A stretch of DNA of 64,000 nt from Lactarius indigo (taxonomy: Eukaryota > Basidiomycota > Agaricomycetes > Russulales > Russulaceae). Both the position numbers and the translations under genes were made by a program. The notes under the pieces are model-generated. The model ran no database searches and was not told the DNA's origin. It saw only the letters and a program-made list of their open reading frames with translations. Positions 10,738 to 21,585 of this stretch are shown in pieces. Where the stretch lies: the NCBI GenBank assembly GCA_025766275.1, contig JAFKAC010000041.1, positions 475,588 to 539,587 of the forward strand, given 5' to 3'. Each line of letters starts with the position of its first letter. Position 1 is the first letter of the stretch.

Positions 10738-11801
10738 TGTCACGTTTCGGACTCCTGGTTACTGCACATGATGAACGGACCCTTACTGTACCGGTTGCAA
10801 CTACAGCGGTAAGGTATATTAGTTGCGGACTTATCTACGACAACGCGGTGATACGGTAGCACGATAGGAGATACGGTACTGATAGCTGACTGAGAACGGA
10901 TGCCACCGATACTAGTACTAGTAGTACTAGGGTTTGAGCTACTTACGCGACACGTTGGACGCTACTTACTACGACTCATAGCAGCGCTTGAAAGCCTGCT
11001 AGAATATGTATTTAAACTGTCTTGTGAAGACCAAGATACGCCATCTTGGTCTTCTTGAATCGTCACTTGTTTCCCCTTTCTTTCTTCGCATCCATCTTAG
11101 AAGTCTCTTCATTTCCCTATCTCCAACTTCATTCGTGACTAAGTCAACAAGTCTTGCCGGTGTACCTCCGAGTATTCATGTTACGCTCCACCGGCGTTAG
11201 TCCGACTTGGACTCTGAGAAGGCGTATTCGACTTAGCGGAAGTATAGGCGAATGGGGATCACGTGTCAACCCAACGCAAGCTGAACAGGGGTACTCTGAC
11301 ACACGCTGCAGCTAAGACAAAGAAGTACTACCCCTTGGTGGGTAGAAGCGGAGGCGCACTTAGTCAGGGACTAAGGCAGACAAGAGGTGAATCGAGATGG
11401 TGGATTGAAGAAGACCAAGATGGGGACTCTTGGTCTTTCAAGTCGACTACTTATACAGATACTCGCGGGCTTCAAAGCGCCGCTATAATGTTAGGTAACT
11501 AGTAGCGTAACTAGCTCGAACCCTAGTACAGCTATCCTAGGAATGAGTCATACACGAGTCACAATCACATGTGTACTACCACGCTGACTGATGCGATGTA
11601 AGAGTCCATGACTAATACTGATACCGGACTGTAGTCATAACCGGTCATGAGTCGTATGTAATGAGTCACCAAGTCCGTACCGTAACAATTCACTAGGGCA
11701 AGAGCGTGGACCTTCGTGTTGTCGCGTCAGCAAAGGACATTCCGCTAAGTTGTTATTGCCTCTTCGGGCTCAAGTCGAGCTAATGTTGTGACGACGTTAC
11801 A
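10738..11801 (+). mobile_element. Diverged solo LTR, about 550 bp without its nested insert
   Basis: It starts TGTCACG and ends GTTACA. Target duplications AGTCG flank it exactly at 10733-10737 and 11802-11806. Blocks match the element 2 LTR, for example around the CTAGGGTT motif, the CATCTTGGTCTTCTT segment and the CCGCTAAGT segment near its end. It is therefore a relative of that family but clearly older. No internal domain remains, as expected after LTR-LTR recombination. Its insertion interrupted the Cys-rich gene. Confidence 0.85.
11179..11687 (-). mobile_element. Solo LTR of the element 2 family, inverted and nested
   Basis: Reverse complement of the 509-bp LTR at 8736-9244 with about five transitions. 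Target duplications ATTCA flank it at 11174-11178 and 11688-11692. It lies inside the diverged solo LTR, so it arrived later. Confidence 0.93.
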
Positions 11802-12363
11802 AGTCGGGTCGGCAAGAAGGCGGATGGCAAGTTCATCAAGGTTGGATTGGGATGCAAACCGAAGTCGATTAACCTGGGCCACAGCCAGGACGACAAGCGT
11901 ACCACACCGGACAAGTAAAGCGACTGGATTGCCAATGTGAAGAGTAGGCCCCAAAGTAGCGTCGTCGCAAGGCATGATCGAGCCAGACCACGAGTCAGTC
12001 TCAGCGGTGCCAGCAGAAGTTGGACCAAAGCACGGTATGTTTTGTACACGCCGCAACCGATCTGTCAATGATCGAGTGGTACGAGAAGCCATTCGATGGC
12101 GGAGGGCCTTCGCTTTTGATGTTTTCTGGCCTTGTACAATAATTGTGGAGTTGACATTATTTCTTGGCATTTCGTCGGCAATTGCGTCCTCCAAATCCCC
12201 ATCGTGTGTGCAAGAGAGGGGCAAGGAGAGGGTCGATTGAGTATTGTGAGTTAGGTACTTTCCGCACGGTTCTCACGGTCCGGTCCGCCTCTGGACCGGA
12301 CTCAGTTTCAGTCTCCGCCTAAACAGACATTTGACTGATCATTCGAACCAAACTTTTTTCGAC

Positions 12364-12448
12364 GATTAGCTAATAAACAAAATGACTTAAACATGTTATT
12401 TTTTCAAGACAATCAATAAGCACGACATGTATTGATTGTTAGCTAATC
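12364..12448. repeat. Nested inverted repeats (hairpin-forming, AT-rich)
   Basis: GATTAGCTAA at 12364-12373 is complemented by TTAGCTAATC at 12439-12448, and ACAATCAAT at 12410-12418 by ATTGATTGT at 12431-12439. The element is upstream of the minus-strand Cys-rich gene. It may be a terminator, a small MITE remnant or chance. Confidence 0.5.
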
Positions 12449-12489
12449 ATGAAAGTCACATGGGCCCCGAGCACCGCCGCCCAATCGGT

Positions 12490-13035
12490 GTAGGCAATGA
12501 AATGGTCCAACTAGGGAGCTGGAGTACGTGTGAGCGAGATCCTGAAGACGGTGAGACGAAGACGGAGGGTGGAGAAAGTAAGCAATGAAATGGTCCAACC
12601 AAGGGGTTGGACTACGTGTGCGCGAGAGGACGAGTGCGTAAGCAAGAAGGGAGGGGGAGAGGTGAGCGAGAATTGACTTACATGACTGACCCACGATGGT
12701 CTTCGGCTTCGAAGAGGAGGATATTGAGTGACCGTGGGGGGTAACTGGAGCCAGTCGAGTCCGCGAAGGAGGATGGCCGAAGAGATAACCTCTGGGCCGA
12801 TGGTCTTCGGCTTCGCAGAGGATATTGAGTGACCGTGGGGGGTACCTGGAGCCAGTCGAGCCCAAGGAGGATGGTCGAAGAGATAACCTCTGGGCCGACG
12901 ATCTTCAGTTTCCCAGAGGTGGAGGAGGATATTGAGTGACCGTGGGGGATAACTGGAGTCCACGACGGTCTTCGGTTCTGCAGAGGAAGATATTGAGTGA
13001 CCGTGGGGAATAACTGAAGCCTCGACAAGGCTCGA
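12490..13035. repeat. Minisatellite-like tandem repeats
   Basis: The core GATATTGAGTGACCGTGGGG recurs four times, near 12719, 12820, 12927 and 12988, inside longer similar units of roughly 60-107 bp. Just before, a unit containing ATGAAATGGTCCAAC occurs twice (about 12497 and 12586). Long Pro/Ser-rich minus-strand frames here follow from the repeat composition and I do not call them genes. Confidence 0.75.
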
Positions 13036-13299
13036 TTCTACCGAAGCGAACTTGACGGGTCCTGGCATGTGCGCATCAAAAGGTGTTTGTGGCGATACCG
13101 AAGACGCTGGTGAGGTAGAAGCCGAATAAGAAACCGCCAGGGTATCGAGGGACGAGGAGGGGTATGAAGCGATCGGAGGTCTGGGAATGACGAGGTCATG
13201 CTTCAGGAGAGAGGCACGGGTCGTGAAAGAGGGGCAAGGAGGGGTATGAGGTCGGTGGGACATGAGCGACAGAGAACGGACAAGGTGACAGAGGGCCGG

Positions 13300-13790
13300 C
13301 GAGGGAGAGAGTAAGAGTGTAGGCAGTGGCGGCGGGGCTGGCAGCGGGAGTGAGGCCGGTGAGGTGTGATAGCGCGGCCGACCAGGCTGACGGTGAGAAT
13401 AGGGCGGTGAGAGCGAGAGTGATGGCAGCGAGGGCGAGCGGGCCGGCAAGGTATAAGGCTGGCAAGGCAGAGGGTGAGGGTGAGAGTAGGGCAACGAGAG
13501 TGATGGCAGCGAGGGCGGCTGAGCTAGGAGGCGAGTCAGAAGATGGGAGGGCCACCGGAGTGACTAGGAAACGTACCTTTAATACAGAAGAGGTAGAGCG
13601 TAGACGTAAAACGACATGAGGGAAGTGGGGTGCAGCAATCCAACTGAGTTGGAGTGGTGGAAGGCGGCGCGGGGGTGACAACTGAAGAGATGAGACAGAA
13701 GCGACAATAAGTGGGAAACGAAGCGACCCACGAGGCGGGAAACGAAGCAACCACGAGGTGGGAAACGAAGCGACCACACAGCTTGGGCGT
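13300..13790. repeat. Low-complexity purine-rich repeats
   Basis: Degenerate units built on GTGATGGCAGCGAGGGCG (twice, about 13419 and 13500) are followed by three copies of a 24-25 bp unit containing GGGAAACGAAGC between about 13709 and 13775. No credible protein is encoded on either strand. Confidence 0.55.
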
Positions 13791-14079
13791 AAAGAGTCGC
13801 AAGTGCGGTGAAAGGGTGAGCGCGAGGTGTGGTGGAGAGCGTAAGTGATCCAACCCAGGTCCGAATAGTAGAACGCGGGCCAGGGGACGGGAATATTGTA
13901 TCGCTCAGGTGCGCTTCGTACACGCAAAACCGAAGGTGAAGGGATTATATTACGGCGGAAAGCCATGTAGTAGCACTACTGGTATATAGGGATGTACTAC
14001 TTTGCAGACATACGGAAGGGCAAACGGAAACGAAAAAGAACCAAAAAAAAAAAACCTATTCTACTCTATTGCGGGGCGG

Positions 14080-16895
14080 TTAACGAGGCTGGGGGGAGGA
14101 GAAATAACTGTAAGGCCAATACGAAGGATATACTGAATGATACGAGGCATGTGGGTACATTCTGGGAGGGTAAGCAACGGGGTGCCATGCAGTGGGGGCA
14201 GAAAGGGGTAGGGGAGTGGATGGGTGCGAGAGATGGTTTTCTGAGGGGGCGGAAGGTGCACCTGCGTTGTGCGCCGCGGCTTGAGTTCCCGGGGAGGTAT
14301 ACCACGCGACGGGGGCGAAAGAAGATGATGGGGGGGCCGAGGAAGAGGGGGGCGCGGATAGGGCTGGAACACCTGCACGCTTGCGGGCACGCTTCGGGAG
14401 TTGTGTGAGAGGGGGGTCCGCTGCGGCGCGGGCGCGTGCTTCAGCGTTCTGGGCTGCGGTTCGCGCATCTGGCGCAGCGTCACGGCCGGAACTGATTCCG
14501 CCACTGTACGGATCCGTTAGCTTGACTTTCTTGCGATTGAGGTTCCCAATGCGTTCAGTTGCTGGGGGTTCAACTTGAAGTTCTGGGGAGGACGCGAGGG
14601 GAGAGCGAGGTCTCCTCCTTTGTCGCTTTGCTCCCATTCACTCGGCGGTCTCGGCCCATGTGCCTTGATTGGGTGGGATGGCATCCTTTTCTGGGAGTGG
14701 GCTCTCTGAACTGCGTGAGTTCTGGACAACGGCGGTCAGGCGGGACTCAACCATCTGAAGGTTTCGAACCGTCTCAGGAGACGACGGTGCACCGTCCGTG
14801 AGGAATGCTTTGGAGACAGCAATGACATTCTCCACAATCGATGCAGCACTCGTATCGCTCTGCACCGAGCCCTCTCGAATTGGTTGCACCTTCTTCGGGG
14901 ACCTGTCTACTACCGCTTCTATTCGCTGATCACCGTTCCCAAAGAAATGGGCAACGGCGGAGACGTGCTTGCACAGCTGGACCCTGGGCCAGTCGGGGCA
15001 GTCACAGGACTGCGTGCCAAGCTCAACCAAATACCTACGCGACGGGTTTGTTACAGATTGCACGTAAAAACAATCGCCGCCTAGGTCGCGGATACTCTCG
15101 GCATTCATTTCCGGTGTTCGCGAGAGAATTTCCTTGCGACGCTTGGCGGCCAGATCTTCCCCCTCAAATCCAAGCTGCTGGCGATCATGCCGGTTCTCGT
15201 ACGACGGAAGCATAAGAATTACAAGGGTGTGGACCAGATGGTCCACGCGGCAATTGCGCTTCCCCTCCAGCCACTTCGATTTTAATACATGATGATAGCT
15301 AGATGGACATTGATTTGAGTGATCCAGCCTGATCTTCTATGTGATAGGATTACTTACGACTCAATAAGCATATTGGTATCACCCTCTTGAAAGATCGTCC
15401 GATTCTGCCTTGAGATCCCTGCCCAAAGGGGCACAACATTCATCCAATTGGTCTTGAGGTACTCCACAAAGCTTTCGGGAACCTTGTCGCTGGTCTGGAT
15501 CCACTCCCAGGTCGAATCAAACGTTGATTGATCGGGGGTTTTGACCCATTCCCGTACACGTTGCCAAAGATCCGGGAACTCATCCGTGCAGAAGCGCATC
15601 CGCATTGCGCGGAGCACGTGCCACCAGCACAATAGCACTGTGGTCTCCGGGTATATGGTTTTGATTGCCCCCATTTGCGCCTTGTCACGATCGGTCATTG
15701 TTATTCGCGGTGTGATCTCCGGGTTCCGCGTTTTTATGAAATTGAAAAAATATTCAATTGTCGCTTCCGTGCCATTTGATGACAGCATCCACGCGACAGG
15801 AACACCTGTCAAGCGGAAGTGGTGTAAGCGACCATAAGCGGGAAGCGCCACAAAGTGCACCATGGCCCCACAGATCCCTCACAATCAGGGTAAAAAGCTG
15901 CACCCCTGCATACTGAGTGGTGTTGTGGGTGGCATCAACTGATAAAAAATTGGAGCCAAGCGCACGGAAGCGGTCCCTCTGGAATTGAGTCTGTATGCAT
16001 AGGACAAAACAATCTGGAGATAATCCAGATTCAGGTGGAGGGGGATCCCTCTTGTCCTTCAGGACGGCCTCAGCACCGCCCTGCTGGAGCCGAGTGACCC
16101 ACAGTCTAACGGAGATCGCGTCATTGTTGTCGAGGCGTATTTCATCATTCTCCACTACCCGACGTAGGCGGCTGACGTCGCGCATTGTCATGTGGTAATC
16201 GCGGTCCGTCCGCTTACAGGATTCGCGCACCCGTTTCAGCTAAACAATAGCCGTTGACTTGGGAAATGAAGCAATTACATCGCACTTACTATTGCCTGTG
16301 AGCCCATGCCCGTGTAAACCATTTCCATTACTAGCTTTCTAATGTTGTCTGACAATCTGAGGAATCGCAAATTGTCGTCGCCAAGCGCGTGATCGTGCTG
16401 GGCCTCGTACTTCCCGAGAATAGTATCGGTGTCTGGATACAGCTTGACAATCAATTTGCATCGGCAGCCCGTCTTCATCGAAGGGATCTTCCGATCCCAT
16501 TGATTTGTATTTTCGTACTCTGTCTTCCCGCCCGAGAACTCGCGTGAACACTGGTACTCGCGCTGCGCCCGCCAATTTAGTGAGTTAGACTCTTCAGTAC
16601 GGCTAAGAATAAACTTAATAGTATTCTTGTATTCCTCGGCAGCGAGCCAGACCTGGAATTGGTCATCGTTAGCCCATTCCAGTGACATTTCCCCTTTCTC
16701 GCGATCGTAGGTAATGCTCCTGTACGGCGGCTTTGTGACAGCACGTTTCCCGCGGCGCAGCTTCGCGTCGGAAACAAGGTAGGTGTCGCCCCTTTCGGTA
16801 ATCGAGGGGCCGGTGGGAATATCGAAGGTGGGCATTATGGGAGATTGGGAAGAGGGATTGTTTGTCCTTCCTTCCCTTCCCTCATACACACCCAA
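14080..16895 (-). pseudogene. MULE-type transposase with one in-frame TGA
   Basis: Four exons join in phase: 16895-16290, 16239-15861, 15805-15358 and 15298-14080, with introns of 50, 55 and 59 nt, all GT-AG. An N-terminal DNA-binding-like region contains CRCKL and a downstream His pair. The MULE catalytic region follows (VDATHN, VPVAWMLSS, TDRDKAQM, LLCWWHV), then a SWIM zinc finger (CDCPDWP, LCKHV) near 14980-15020 and a basic, Pro-rich tail. MULE transposases cut and paste DNA elements. The only defect is TGA at 14640-14638 between TWAETAE and MGAKRQ, readable as CGA to TGA. If truncated there, all catalytic parts remain. Terminal repeats were not securely found. Confidence 0.85.
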
Positions 16896-16972
16896 ACTGA
16901 TACACAGACCGCGTTATTGACGCATTATTTATGCGTTGTTTACGCGTTTATTTATTTACTGTTATTTCATGA

Positions 16973-17465
16973 TGAACAGCACAAGAAGAACCTATACTCA
17001 CAGAGGGCAAAAGGTCTGTGGTGAGATATAGGGTGCAACTGGTAAGCAGCAGAGGGTGAGTCTTGTAGTGAAGCAGAGAGGGTGTCTGGCACACAGCAGT
17101 GAGAGAACTGATGTGGACCAGGGCATACAGGCAGTCTACTTATACTGTACAGAGGTGTGACACTAGTACAATAGAAGTAACTACAAGTCACAGAGTACAA
17201 GGAGCACATTGTTCTGCAACAGGACAAAGGAGTGTGCATATGGAGAACAAAGCGTATAGAACAAGAAGAGTCCAGACTGAGATGATATCATGATGACATC
17301 ATAATAAAGATAGGCCTAAAGCAGAACAAGGAAAGATACAAGAATGCATAGTACAATGAAAAGTCTGGAAGTAGTCCATATGATGTCATTGTACAGTGAT
17401 CTCATAGAAGTCCTAGATTGTACAGATCAAATCTAATCTAAAGCAGTCCTAATTAATCTACAGCA
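16973..17465 (-). repeat. Possible degenerate solo LTR
   Basis: On the minus strand this stretch resembles an LTR: an AT-rich upstream part, a TATA-like AGTATAAGTAG, then a CT-rich leader ending TGCTGTTCA. No paired copy or target duplication is present in the window, so the call is weak. No gene is visible here. Confidence 0.25.
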
Positions 17466-17814
17466 GTCCGTATCTGTAAGTCTGGTCCATATGAGCCGCT
17501 TAAGTGCACAAGGGCCACTTATCAACATTTCACTCTGGTATTTACTTGGTGGAAATAAAATATGGTTGCCCAAAAGTTCGAAGAAATCGGACTTTGAATT
17601 TGAGTGGCGTGAGAACCGGCAAGACCGGCCCGGACCGTGAGATCCGTGCGAAAAGTCAAAGACTGCGAGCGTGACAGACAGCCTTTTTGCTAACTCCATA
17701 GAACAACAAAATTTTAACAAAAAAAAAAAAAGATCCCCATAACACTGGCATAGACATCTAAGAGAGACGAGAAGATTTTCTCCATTGTGCACACCAACAA
17801 GGAAACCATTCAAC

Positions 17815-18692
17815 TTAGGGCAATGTATACATTGGGTCGTCTACACTTTGAATGGTACGCGTGGGCTCTAACGAATTGGTCAACAAGAAGTCGCCATCTA
17901 AATATAAGACGATGAGTGATTCAGCCGTAGCCGGTGCCACTTGAAAATACGGACTAGGGGTATCGTTTTCCACAGATCGCCAACGCGCCTCCTCCAAATC
18001 CTTAGCGACGCCACTCACAACGTGTCGTTTCACGATCCTGTTTGAGGCGGCTGTTGGGTCTAACTTTATGAGCCATCTCTCGTCCAAAAGCCTCCCAGCA
18101 TCGGCCCACGGGGGGAGTGAGAGGAAGGTATACAGTCCTTCTATTATTACGATCCTGTGCTCAGGGAAAATTGTGACAGCGTGCGGAGTTGGATCCTTGA
18201 TAGTATGATCGAAGGACGGGGCAGTGATCGTGCATGTGCCCGACACTGGTTCTCGCAAGCTGCGAACGAACGAGACATAGCCATGACCATCGAATGTCCA
18301 GTGGGCGCCCCGCCGGTCGTAGGCGAGCTTAGGATCAGGGAATGCATCGAGTTGGGCTCGGGTCAAATGCCAGCCATCGAGACCCACGTGAATAGCTCTT
18401 AACCTCCCGGGGGGAGTCGGGCTGTGATTTGATGCTGCAACCGACTGGCGATGCACCTCATCCATGGCCACATTGTTTGGTTTCTGTGGTGACGAGCACA
18501 GCCAAGGTGGATTACCTGAGGCTGGTACCAGCAATTTTCCGACTAGCAGGCTGGAATTCGAAGGAATGCTATGTCCCATTGTCAATGAGATGTACACAAA
18601 GTGGCATGTTGACAGGAACGATGGCTCACTGGGGAAAGTCGGTCGACGACACCCTCGGGATGTGTGGGCGACGACTCCCATACTTGTGTCAT
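17815..18692 (-). pseudogene. YFH7-like P-loop kinase, frame broken at Walker A
   Basis: The core matches the fungal uridine kinase/YFH7-like P-loop family: GLDGWHLTRAQLDAFPDP, YDRRGAHWTFDG, APSFDH and IIEGLYTFL are all present near 18080-18380. Family members phosphorylate small metabolites; yeast YFH7 itself has no settled substrate. An intron at 17954-17898 gives NDTPNGDFLLTN and the stop at 17815. A likely start is Met at 18692, with an intron before LLVG. At 18508-18518 the expected GKST codons read GGTAATCCACC, one base short, and the frame returns about 35 nt later. Either the Walker A lysine is truly lost or one base is missing from the assembly. Confidence 0.75.
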
Positions 18693-19070
18693 AATACTAT
18701 TACCACACCTACCGATTTGGGTGTGTGGCTAAATGTGGCAATATAAATAAGTTGCCCTGACCCTATCGACTCAACGTTAAGCTTAAGGTCTTAACTTGTA
18801 CGCTCCTCCATGCAATACGAGAACGAAAATCAACTAGCACTCTCGGTTGACAGCAATATCCTTCGGTATGTCAGAAGCACTTCTTCCCTGAAATGCTTGA
18901 CAGCGTCTCTAGTGCTGAACCCAACCACTATTAAGAACAAGTTCATGGTTCGGGTTACCAAGGATGGTTGTGCAATCAACCCCCACCCTGGCTGTCTTTT
19001 TACCTTCATACCCTCCCTTTCAACCAGGTTTTATTGCCATAATGACGGTGAACCTGTTGGACCAGGTGTG

Positions 19071-19071
19071 T

Positions 19072-19129
<58 letters not shown>

Positions 19130-19193
19130 ACCCCCCCCCCCCCCCTCCCCCCCCCCCCCCCCCCCCCCCCCCCGCCCCCCCCCTTGCTCTATT
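19071..19193. repeat. Near-pure C tract of about 120 bp
   Basis: A run of C is interrupted by only a few A, T and G. It lies just upstream of the GH99-like coding region. Runs this long are mutable and prone to assembly artefacts. Frames through it give polyproline or polyglycine and are not genes. Confidence 0.95.
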
Positions 19194-19204
19194 CTTTGAC
19201 TGAC

Positions 19205-21585
19205 GCCGCTGTATCGTGGCCTCCAAGGACATCACGGTTGGATACACTGGTTCACTCACCCATGTCCCTCATGGCGGGTCCCCAAATATCGATTATGGCC
19301 GACACTTCACAGTACACACCAGAAGAGCTCTTTGTGCTCCAGGATTTAAGCATAAGGACGGAAAACCAGCCCATCTGTTCTCTTCACGCAACCCTAAGAC
19401 AGTACAAAGGTCTAGCGCGCATATCACGCTAACCACACGTGCCGACTGATTACACCGTATAGACACTTCATTGGATGGCCACAAACGGCGTGGACGGGGT
19501 GTTTTCTACAGCGCTTGTTGGCCTATGCGATATCGCGAGCGGAGGAAATGACGGAAACAGGCGCATCCGCGATGAAGTCGGCGACCATGTCAAAAGGGCT
19601 GCTGAAGAGAAGGCCGAGTTTATGCCATCATGTGAGCGTGCTCGCCCTTACTCTCAACGTCCTAACGTCTTTCCCCGGTCAGGTACGACGTTACTGGTGT
19701 CCAGCCGGATCGCGTGCAGGAGATAATCGAAGCAGACTGGTATCATTTACTGCAAGAAAAGCGCTTTTTGCTCAGCCCTAATTATCTACGGGAAGATGGA
19801 AAGCCTGTGATCGCAATCTGGGGTGCGCAGCTCTCCTGACCACGATTGTAAACAATTTGCTTAGCCATTTTACATTTCCCAAGGTTTCGGCTTCAAAGAC
19901 AGCAAACACACACCTGCCCAAATGCGCGCCTTGACCACCTTTTTCCGCAACTCGACGCCTGGCGGAGCCTACCTTTTAGGCGGCGCCTGCACATTGGCGT
20001 ACTTCAGATTCCGATGCAGACAGCAACCCAGACTTTGTCACTGCCTGGATGCAATCATTCGACGCGATCTCCCTTGGACAGTGGGGCGATATTCAGATCA
20101 GAAGAGCGCTGATGCATTCGCTGAAGATCGCATTCAGGGCGATGTCATGTTCCTTGCCAAATGGACAATGACGCGCGGCAAGCGCGTAGCTTATGTGCCC
20201 GTGGTGCATCCAGGTGGTTCGGTACGCCTCCTCTCCATGGTTAATTCGAAGGCTGACCAAATCCTCAAAGGGATTTAATACGTCTGATGGGCACTGGGCA
20301 CGGAACGGCGCACCACGCGAAGGTGGGCGATTCTTATGGAGACAGATATACAATGCCCACAAGTGGGGGGCTCGTATGATGTATGGCGCGATGTGGGATG
20401 AATACGACGAGGGAACCCAATTTTTGCCCGCCATCACGAAAACAGAGGACCTTCCTCACGACCAGGACAATAAGTTCTCGCTTATCGCGTATGATGTAGA
20501 CGGCTACGATGTCCCCGCAGATTGGTACATGCGTATTGCAGGCTATGGATCCGAACTAGTAAAAGGTGAGCGACACCTCGAGGACCGATTCCCGGAAAAG
20601 GAGCTACGCGATTGGGAGTACTCACACCCGAAGACCGAGATTCGACCATCTCTAGAACCCACGCACGCTAGTGGGAGCGGCATCCATGGTGGCGGCAGTA
20701 GCAGCGCAGGCGGAGAAGGGCAATCATATGAGGACTGGTTAAAGGCAGAGGGACAGGGCAAGGACAAGGAAGAAGCACCTCCACCACCTTACTCGCTTGA
20801 AGCAGAAGAAGCTGCTGGTGTGCAGAGCGTCACTGCACAAGGCCCGCCAACCCCGACCACAACGCGTCCCTCACAGCCTCATACGGATTCACGTCCCCCT
20901 CCCCCCATCCCTCCGCGACACGACCTACAGTCTAGTCCCTCTACGCCGTCTCAGAACGACACAGGAGCCGCCCCTCCGGTTCCCCTCAGCTCTCGCCCCA
21001 CATCGACAGCCCCTTCTCCCGGTCCTTCACAGTTACCTTCTCTTCTCGGACATGGCCCATCCCAGTCAGCATATCACAGTCAAGCCACTTCGTCCAACCC
21101 TGCAGCGTCACAGCCGGCACCAGTTCAGTCATTCTACCCGGACAGCACGCCTCAGCATCTCAGCCCCTATCGCAGTATTCACAAGACACCTCCGCTGGCT
21201 CGAGCTCGTATACACGACCTACAGTCCAGCTCCGACGCCAAACTTCACCCCATTACCACAGCCAGCGAGTCCATGGTCTTCTCAGCCCCCCACATCACCC
21301 ATGTGGGTACCTCAGGATTGGAACCATCCATCCCAATCGTTGCCTCCGTCCCGATTCCCAGTTCCTCCTACCCAAGCCTCGTATGGCTATCCCAGCGGGT
21401 ATAGTGAGCCAATCACTTTCCCAGAAGTCATGCGCCCAGTGGGACCAGCAGACTACGGGTTTACAATGCCACAGGTCACTCCAATCTTGGAGTCTCAACA
21501 GTTCAATCCAGGGCCGCCGCCGCCCTTAGAGCCGCGTGAGTCTCACAACCGCGCTCATCAGACAACTACTATACGAGTATGCTGA
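19205..21585 (+). pseudogene. GH99/GH71-like protein with Pro-rich tail, several frame breaks
   Basis: Pieces in all three frames assemble into the family often annotated in fungi as xylosidase/arabinosidase (GH99/GH71-like fold). Seen in order: DTSQYTPEELF, APGFKHKDGKPAHLF, NGVDGVF, RVYAIM joined across an intron to YDVTGVQPDRV, LLSPNYLREDGKPVIAIWG, ISPWTVGRYSD, and, after an intron at about 20223-20268, MYGAMWDEYDEGTQF. DEYDEGT fits a conserved late motif. A tail of about 350 residues rich in Pro, Ser and Thr follows (EEAPPPPYSLEAEE). At least three one-base gaps separate exon pieces in the first kilobase and one lies in the tail. The start is not resolved. Activity is unproven for this branch. 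Confidence 0.7.

Larger units (their letters stand above)
9515..12224 (-). pseudogene. Cys-rich conserved-looking protein, split by nested solo LTRs
   Basis: The minus-strand gene is in two parts. The 5' part (12224-11807) and 3' part (10732 downward) join in frame once the LTR and one copy of its target duplication are removed. The 3' part has many Cys pairs (CFVC, CSRC, CGLC, CPRC) and a His/Cys pattern suggesting zinc binding. An intron at about 10381-10429 is plausible. The segment ending ISEAHR may splice to an acidic tail of Asp/Glu/Gly repeats ending at 9515. I do not recognise the family; similar proteins seem common near transposons in mushroom-forming fungi, but that is recollection, not evidence. 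Start and last exons are uncertain. Confidence 0.55.

Noticed and set aside
12511..13966. Long Pro/Ser/Leu-rich minus-strand frames
   Set aside because: Composition comes from the minisatellites beneath; no domain or splice logic.
13992..14408. A 138-codon plus-strand frame
   Set aside because: Antisense to the MULE tail; Gly/Arg-rich shadow without motif.
18810..19259. Frames encoding long polyproline or polyglycine
   Set aside because: They are read-through of the C tract.
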